This document shows positions 59,463-64,000 of a DNA stretch of 64,000 bases, piece by piece. The position numbers were made by a program, and so were the translations under genes. Positions within the stretch are counted from its first letter, which is position 1. Every line of letters starts with the position of its first letter. Under the pieces are notes generated by a model. It saw only the letters and a list, made by a program, of their open reading frames with translations. It made no database searches and was not told the origin of the DNA. The DNA comes from CAYRYU01 sp964428355 (GTDB lineage: Bacteria > Muiribacteriota > Ozemobacteria > Ozemobacterales > Ozemobacteraceae). Location of the stretch: the NCBI GenBank assembly GCA_964428355.1, contig CAYRYU010000003.1, positions 62,001 to 126,000 on the forward strand, in the 5' to 3' direction.

Positions 59463-61586
59463 TTGTTTTTTTCACTTTCACCGTTTCTGTTCGGACCAAA
59501 CCCTGGTTCAGACAGGGCTCAGCCCGGGAAGCGCCGGTTTTCCCAGCTTCGCGCGGGGTTCATTTTCCCGCTTGCGATCATGCTGGTTTTCATCCTGATG
59601 ACGCTTGGCTGGATGTTCCTCTCGGCGTCCCTCCATTCCAAGAACGTTTCCTTCACCTTCTTCCAGGACGAGCTGATCCGTCTGGTCGCGGAAAGCGCCC
59701 TGGCTGAAAGCCGGAGCCGGCTCATCGGAAAGATGCGGGGCGACCCCGGGGTGAAAGAGTTTCTGCGAACATTCGGAACCGAAAACGGTCCCCGGGAAGG
59801 GAAGTTCCCGGTACTGTTCGCGAACGCCTCGCTGCCCGCCACCGAAGCCATCCGAAAGGAGCTGTTCGGGGCGATCCCGGTCGAGTTCCAGGTGGAGCCG
59901 AGCCTTTTCGACGTGGTTCGCGATATCCGTTTCACCGATTACGACGGCAAATGGGTCGAAAGGCGTGCGGCAGGGGAGTTCCAGGGAACGGTCAAGTTCG
60001 ATGTCGTGATCCGGACCTTCCTCCCTGCGAAGACCAAGGTCAGCAGGTTCGTGTTCGAATACGATCTGAAGCAGACCTGCCTTCGGAAGGGCCAGGGAAC
60101 GGGACCAGAAACCGGTTATCCCACGACCGACTCCAACGACTATTCGCTTATCGTCCGCGATTCAAGGCGGGAGGCGGTCGATTCCCTTGCTGCGAACCTG
60201 AACAACGTCCAGAACACCCTGTTCGTTCTCGAACCACCCGGAACCGCGCGACCAGCAAAGATCCTTCTGGGTCATTCCGAACCCCGCGAGTTTTCTACCC
60301 CGGTTTTCCTCAACATCAGTGAGCGTTACTCAGCGCTGATGCCCCCATCGCCATCAGGACCCGTTTTGACCCTGAGCTGGCAGGAAATGAAGCAGTATCT
60401 TCCGGGCCTGACCTCCCAGATCGAAGCCACAGTTCGCGATGGAATGCCGGACGAAGCGAAGGACAAGTGGCAGCAGGTTGTTAACTCGTTCGTTTCCCAT
60501 TTTTCCGTGGTCTACCACCCCATCGTGAGCGACCCTGCCACCGGCTGGGTCCGGGATGCCCCACAGGACGAGAAAACCACCTACATAGGCTTCTTCAACC
60601 GGTTCACCAACTCTCCCCGACTGCCGGAGCGCCATCTGGGAAATTCCGGCCCTCCAATCTCGATTTACGGTGACAAGGATTTCGATCCCAATCTGATCCT
60701 ACAGGGGAACGTCCGGCAACGGTTCTGGCAGACGGTCCGATGGGTGATGACAAGCAATGAACCGCGCTTCCGGGCCCAACTCGAAAAGGACACCCTTCGG
60801 GTCGTCGAATGCCTCCTCCCCGAGGATCGGGTGAAACTGCCTCCCCCGGGCCGCGAGTTCTACGACATGGTTAACGCCCTGGAGGCCAAGACGGGTTTCT
60901 ACCTCTCTTCGAGGCCCAACGACAAATTCACCATGACGAAGAACCCCCCGCTCGCCGACCAGGGATTTCCCCTTCCCACATTCCATGATGAGAAGCGCGC
61001 GAAGCTCGAGGGCTGGCACCCTTTCGACTGTTACCCTTTGCGATCCTACAAATTCCCAGACCAGGACACCTTCAAGTCGAGCCCCCTCTGGGACAAAGAC
61101 CGGAAAATCCTCCACCTTCTTGGTGACGTCCAGGTCAGGGTCGGGATGGAGCTCCCCCCTGGAACGCGATATCGGGGTCAGGGCGTGCTTCTGGTGACCG
61201 GACCGGTCATCCTTGGAGGTTCCTTCGAACCCGAAGCACCCGCCGACGGGCCCTGCATTCTTTCCACGAACAACGGAGTCATGTCGGTTAACAAGAACGA
61301 GCAGGGACGGATCGAAGCCTCTTTGATGGCCCTTTCCTTTGGTTTTCCCGAGAAATTCTTCGCGGTCGATTTCAACGGGAAACCCCTCGACCTCAAGGGG
61401 AACCTGATCGTCGACAGGCTCAATCTGATGACTCTCCAGAAAGGGTTTTCCAACTCCTCCGCAGGATCGAACCGAATCGTGTACGATGCCGAACGGCTCG
61501 ACGGAAAAACGGCGGGAAGACTTGACTTCTCCTACCTGGGCGGAAGGTTACGACGGATGGCCACCGTCTACGAATCGGGCTCCTGA
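59463..61586 (+). CDS. Giant GspK/PilX-like pseudopilin (707 aa, probable TTG start)
   Basis: I place the start at TTG 59463 because GAGGAGAGG precedes it; the frame opens 22 codons earlier. RRFSQLRAG then FIFPLAIMLVFILMTLGWMFL is a prepilin-type segment without Glu+5, followed by DELIRLVAESALAESRSRL, the PilX/GspK pattern. Most of the body is unassigned. The C-terminal part (YRGQGVLLVTGPVILGGSFEP; KGNLIVDRLNL) resembles that of 17669-20329, although the two proteins are otherwise strongly diverged. The stop overlaps the next gene as TGATG. Probably the tip protein of this triad. Confidence 0.72.
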   Translation: MFFSLSPFLFGPNPGSDRAQPGKRRFSQLRAGFIFPLAIMLVFILMTLGWMFLSASLHSKNVSFTFFQDELIRLVAESALAESRSRLIGKMRGDPGVKEFLRTFGTENGPREGKFPVLFANASLPATEAIRKELFGAIPVEFQVEPSLFDVVRDIRFTDYDGKWVERRAAGEFQGTVKFDVVIRTFLPAKTKVSRFVFEYDLKQTCLRKGQGTGPETGYPTTDSNDYSLIVRDSRREAVDSLAANLNNVQNTLFVLEPPGTARPAKILLGHSEPREFSTPVFLNISERYSALMPPSPSGPVLTLSWQEMKQYLPGLTSQIEATVRDGMPDEAKDKWQQVVNSFVSHFSVVYHPIVSDPATGWVRDAPQDEKTTYIGFFNRFTNSPRLPERHLGNSGPPISIYGDKDFDPNLILQGNVRQRFWQTVRWVMTSNEPRFRAQLEKDTLRVVECLLPEDRVKLPPPGREFYDMVNALEAKTGFYLSSRPNDKFTMTKNPPLADQGFPLPTFHDEKRAKLEGWHPFDCYPLRSYKFPDQDTFKSSPLWDKDRKILHLLGDVQVRVGMELPPGTRYRGQGVLLVTGPVILGGSFEPEAPADGPCILSTNNGVMSVNKNEQGRIEASLMALSFGFPEKFFAVDFNGKPLDLKGNLIVDRLNLMTLQKGFSNSSAGSNRIVYDAERLDGKTAGRLDFSYLGGRLRRMATVYESGS

Positions 61587-62122
61587 TGGGCGATAAAAGA
61601 CGCAACCGAGCTGGAATTGGCTTCTTCCCTTACCTTTTCAGTGGTTTCCAAAGGGGTAAGGACCGTGGTTTCACGTTTTTCGAGATCCTCATCACCGTGA
61701 TCTTTCTTTCGATCAGTCTGGGCATCCTGATCACCTTTTTCACCCAGTCGAGCCGTGGAACGATCGATGTGTATTATGAAACCATCGCACTCACCCTGGC
61801 AATGGAAACGATCGAATGGGTGGCCAACCTGGGATACGAAAACCTCAACCGGAAAGAGGTCCTGGAGGACATCGACCGCGTCATCGGTGTGGATGTTTTC
61901 CGGGAGGTGGCGGGATTCAAGATGGGACCCGCGGAGGAATATTCGTATCCGGAGGATTACTTCGTTTTCGAGAGGATGGTCCAGATCAGGAATGCCCCGG
62001 ATGGAAATCCCGCACTGAAAGAAGTCGTCGTCTCGGTCAGGACCCGGGAAAGTCTTATCCGGTCGATGTTTCGAAGAGGAACGATCACCCTCCGCCGGAT
62101 CGTGAGCGCCGAGTATGAATGA
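61586..62122 (+). CDS. Prepilin-like protein, I-like (178 aa)
   Basis: QRGKDRG then FTFFEILITVIFLSISLGILI: Gly-1, Phe+1, Glu+5. The 28-residue leader is long. After the helix, YETIALTLAMETIEWVANLGYE matches the I-like member of the other triads, including the LGYE/LGYD segment also seen at 20326-20796. The start overlaps the K-like stop by one base and the end overlaps the J-like gene by eight bases. Confidence 0.75.
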   Translation: MGDKRRNRAGIGFFPYLFSGFQRGKDRGFTFFEILITVIFLSISLGILITFFTQSSRGTIDVYYETIALTLAMETIEWVANLGYENLNRKEVLEDIDRVIGVDVFREVAGFKMGPAEEYSYPEDYFVFERMVQIRNAPDGNPALKEVVVSVRTRESLIRSMFRRGTITLRRIVSAEYE

Positions 62123-62786
62123 CCATCTCCGCCGGACCAGCCATTTGGCTGGTTGCACCCCAACCCGGGGAATCACCCTGGTGGAGATGATCATCGTGGT
62201 GACGATCGCACTTCTCCTGATGATCCCGATAACGCAGTTGATCAACCGGTACCGTTACTCGGCATTCAAGGGAGTCGACAAGCTCGAAAGCCTCGACACC
62301 TCACGCTTCATTCTCGAGCAATGCGTGAGGGACATCAAGTCGCTCTGTTTCGACGCTCCGGGGCAGGTTCTGATCGCAACAGCCCCGGACGTCAACCTCT
62401 ACAGGTTCCCGGTCTTCCCCGGCCAGGAGTTCGGCCTTGGGCTGAGGAATGCCTCAAATCCGGTGAACATTGTTACGTACAAGTTCGATCCGGAGAAAAG
62501 GACCCTGACCAGATCATTGAAGTACCACCCTCTTCTGGCAGGGGCGGGACCGACGACCAAATCGGAAATCCTGGGAACCACCGTGGCATCTTTTTCGATT
62601 GCTTTCCTTCATCTCTGGGAAATGAACTTCTACCGGATCCGCGTGAAATGCATCTCACCGCATCCGTTGAGGAAGGAGACGGTGGAGCTCCAGACGGCGG
62701 TTCGATCCGAGTTCGAAAGCACGCTCTCGAGACACTACTACCAGGTTCCAAACCGGAGTTCCTGGTTGGAGTTCCCCCCGCCCTGA
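62115..62786 (+). CDS. GspJ-like prepilin (223 aa)
   Basis: GCTPTRG then ITLVEMIIVVTIALLLMIPIT (Glu+5), followed by a GspJ-like helix and beta body (LDTSRFILEQCVRDIKSLCFDAPGQVLI). Similar in plan to 20804-21439. Last gene of the K-I-J triad. It ends 42 bases from the convergent lipoprotein gene. Confidence 0.75.
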   Translation: MNDHLRRTSHLAGCTPTRGITLVEMIIVVTIALLLMIPITQLINRYRYSAFKGVDKLESLDTSRFILEQCVRDIKSLCFDAPGQVLIATAPDVNLYRFPVFPGQEFGLGLRNASNPVNIVTYKFDPEKRTLTRSLKYHPLLAGAGPTTKSEILGTTVASFSIAFLHLWEMNFYRIRVKCISPHPLRKETVELQTAVRSEFESTLSRHYYQVPNRSSWLEFPPP

Positions 62787-62828
62787 AGGTTCGGTCGGGA
62801 AGCTTTTTGGAAGGGAACCCGGAGGTTT

Positions 62829-63140
62829 CTACAACCCTTCGGCATTCACGCCGTTTCCACCGCCACCGGTTCCAGTCTTGGCGCCGCCGCCACCGCCCAT
62901 TCCCTTGGTCAATTGACTGCCCATATCGGCCATTCCCGTCATCGCCTTTCCGACGCCCTGCATGATCTGACCTGCCTGGCCGCCGACGAGGCCGCCGATA
63001 GTGGAAACGATCTGGCCGACCTGTTTCAAGATTGGAAGGAGTGCGGCAAGGAACTGGAGACAACCCGTCAACTGGACCGTCATCAGGAGCAGAAGAAGAA
63101 CGAACAGAAGTCTTTTGCCGACCTTCATAATGGTTTTCAT
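62829..63140 (-). CDS. Small glycine-rich lipoprotein, paralogue A (103 aa)
   Basis: Lipoprotein signal LLFVLLLLLMTVQLTGC (Cys27), a helical GxxxG-rich core (LPILKQVGQIVSTIGGLVGGQAGQIMQGVGKAMTGM) and a Gly-rich tail (GGGGGAKTGTGGGGNG). GAGGGGGGATTCC precedes the ATG, and TATAAT (63178-63183, minus strand) gives a promoter. It is similar in length, plan and sequence to 63210-63521. Confidence 0.8.
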   Translation of the reverse strand: MKTIMKVGKRLLFVLLLLLMTVQLTGCLQFLAALLPILKQVGQIVSTIGGLVGGQAGQIMQGVGKAMTGMADMGSQLTKGMGGGGGAKTGTGGGGNGVNAEGL

Positions 63141-63177
63141 GGAATCCCCCCTCGTCGCGAAATTTTGCCTTCAGTTC

Positions 63178-63205
63178 ATTATACTTGTGGTTCAGGGGAA
63201 AGTGG
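63178..63205 (-). promoter_or_regulatory. Promoter of lipoprotein A
   Basis: A perfect TATAAT on the minus strand (63178-63183) with a weak -35 about 17 bases upstream; it lies in the gap between the paired lipoprotein genes, so each copy may have its own promoter. Confidence 0.5.
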
Positions 63206-63209
63206 ACCT

Positions 63210-63521
63210 TTACAATCCTCCCCCGTTCTGACCGTTTCCAGCCCCTCCGGTTCCTGTTGCGTTTCCGGCCCCTCCCGCCGCCCCACGGTTCAACTGAGTG
63301 CCGATCTGGGCGACCCCCGTCAGAACTCGGCCGGCAATCTGCATTCCCTGACCCTCTTCCCCGCCGACTATGCCCCCGATGTCCGATACGATCTGTCCGA
63401 CAGTCTGCAGGATGGGGAGAAACTTCTCCATGAACTTCTGACATCCGGTCAGGTTGAGTGTCAACAGAACCATGGCAAGGATGAAGATGATCCGTTTCAA
63501 GGCCTTTTTCAGAGTGTTCAT
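63210..63521 (-). CDS. Small glycine-rich lipoprotein, paralogue B (103 aa)
   Basis: Signal IIFILAMVLLTLNLTGC (Cys27), core LPILQTVGQIVSDIGGIVGGEEGQGMQIAGRVLTGVAQIG and a Gly/Asn-rich tail (GTGGAGNGQNGGG). It has the same length and lipobox position as paralogue A, and the core aligns with VGQIV and GG.VGG in common, so the pair is a tandem duplication. Function is unknown; outer-membrane attachment is likely. Confidence 0.8.
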   Translation of the reverse strand: MNTLKKALKRIIFILAMVLLTLNLTGCQKFMEKFLPILQTVGQIVSDIGGIVGGEEGQGMQIAGRVLTGVAQIGTQLNRGAAGGAGNATGTGGAGNGQNGGGL

Positions 63522-63665
63522 CTCGGTTGGAATCTCCTTTTTCGGTGTCCTGGATTTTCGTTTCCCCCAGAAGTTACTCTCGAACCCATTAGAATGTTAC
63601 ACCTTTGTTGAAGATCCCGAAAAAAGTGTATCATTCCCCCAAACCCAACTTTTCGGAGGAACTTC

Positions 63666-64000
63666 ATGAAGCGGATCTTGATCATCTTCGCGGTCGCCCT
63701 TGCATCGATCACCGGGACAGCACATTGCCAGGATATCGCCGGTGGAATTCCGGAGCAGGCTTTCCTGGTTTTCGGGTGGAATCCCGGCCACGGAGCGGGT
63801 GGAGGTCTCGGAAACATCGTTCCCGCCGCATCTCAACCCGGGGTGGATATTTCCAAAGACCTCCAGCAGGTGGTGGTTTTTCTCGAGGAAGGGGAAGCCG
63901 GAAAGCCGGAAGTCGGTGTTCTTCTCAAGGGGGCTTTCGAGCCAGCAAAGATCCTGGATCTGGTCGCCAACGACAAGAGGGTTCCCCCTCCCGCCGTCAT
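63666..64000 (+). CDS. Secreted protein of unknown function, cut by the window end
   Basis: ATG at 63666 with CGGAGGAACTTC upstream. A signal peptide (MKRILIIFAVALASITGTAHC) is followed by QDIAGGIPEQAFLVFGWNPGHGAGGGLGNI, and the frame stays open to the last base (111 codons seen). The later part (VDISKDLQQVVVFLEEGEAGKPEVGVLLKGAFEPAKILDLV) looks like a folded alpha/beta domain. No family is recognised. Confidence 0.8.
   Translation, partial: MKRILIIFAVALASITGTAHCQDIAGGIPEQAFLVFGWNPGHGAGGGLGNIVPAASQPGVDISKDLQQVVVFLEEGEAGKPEVGVLLKGAFEPAKILDLVANDKRVPPPAV

Noticed and set aside
63518..63836. Minus-strand frames of 99 and 79 aa near the window end
   Set aside because: They are antisense to the signal-peptide gene starting at 63666, which has a good ribosome site.
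1..64000. tRNA, rRNA, integrase or transposase genes
   Set aside because: Gaps were read for cloverleaf, conserved rRNA words and transposase motifs and none was seen; a covariance search would be decisive.

Overview
The window is about 60% GC and looks like one metagenome-derived scaffold from a Gram-negative bacterium. It encodes lipoproteins, a probable outer-membrane barrel, a MotA/MotB stator and a type II secretion-like pseudopilus machine. I cannot name the phylum from the sequence. I saw no rRNA, tRNA, CRISPR array, integrase or transposase. Four runs of exactly 100 N (8366, 42427, 47187, 50435) are each flanked by an identical 55-bp sequence on both sides. Removing the N run and one copy restores one continuous reading frame in each of the three genes affected, so these are unmerged contig overlaps and not missing DNA.

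Layout. 3-1208: end of a HAMP/cyclase protein. 1224-2640 (-): pseudopilin triad. 2798-5976: haem-site lipoprotein, unknown protein, MotA, MotB. 6110-15208 (-): type II secretion-like operon in the order E-F-G-H-I-J-K-L-M, plus a small membrane protein and a TPR protein. 15377-16911 (-): TPR protein and secreted cupin. 17002-21439: TPR-like lipoprotein and a second pseudopilin triad with an 886-residue K-like protein. 21765-26597: glycine-zipper protein, HD hydrolase, secreted lipase-like hydrolase, transglutaminase lipoprotein. 26700-28557: compact polyhydroxyalkanoate operon. 28618-32185: GH13 amylase, ABC ATPase, pentapeptide-repeat membrane protein. 32591-36358: two secreted unknowns and an adenylate cyclase. 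36524-41277: histidine kinase and secreted peptidase-like hydrolase. 41491-48648: YhbY, GT-C-like membrane protein, GAF-HD-GYP, degenerate YmdB-like protein, barrel protein. 48658-51505: sigma-54 activator and two small heat-shock proteins behind a sigma-54 promoter. 52071-58905 (-): CHASE2-GAF-GGDEF cyclase with two TPR proteins and a Cache sensor. 58989-62786: mini zinc ribbon and a third accessory pseudopilin triad. 62829-64000: paired lipoproteins and the start of a secreted protein.

The main theme is the pseudopilus. There are 14 class-III-signal (prepilin-type) proteins in four clusters, but only one assembly ATPase, one platform protein and one major pseudopilin (G). Every cluster carries one K-like protein lacking Glu+5 and two Glu+5 proteins. 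This is the composition of the I-J-K tip complex, so one machine may be fitted with four alternative tips. The secretin and prepilin peptidase must lie elsewhere.

The second theme is nucleotide signalling: two cyclase-family proteins (one missing a metal-binding Asp), an intact GGDEF with I-site, an HD-GYP, a large kinase and a sigma-54 activator. Many genes sit directly behind well-formed TTGnnn-N17/18-TAnnnT promoters with almost no leader and no Shine-Dalgarno sequence, which suggests leaderless translation is common here. Three perfect 43-bp palindromes and several imperfect intergenic inverted repeats are dispersed through the window.
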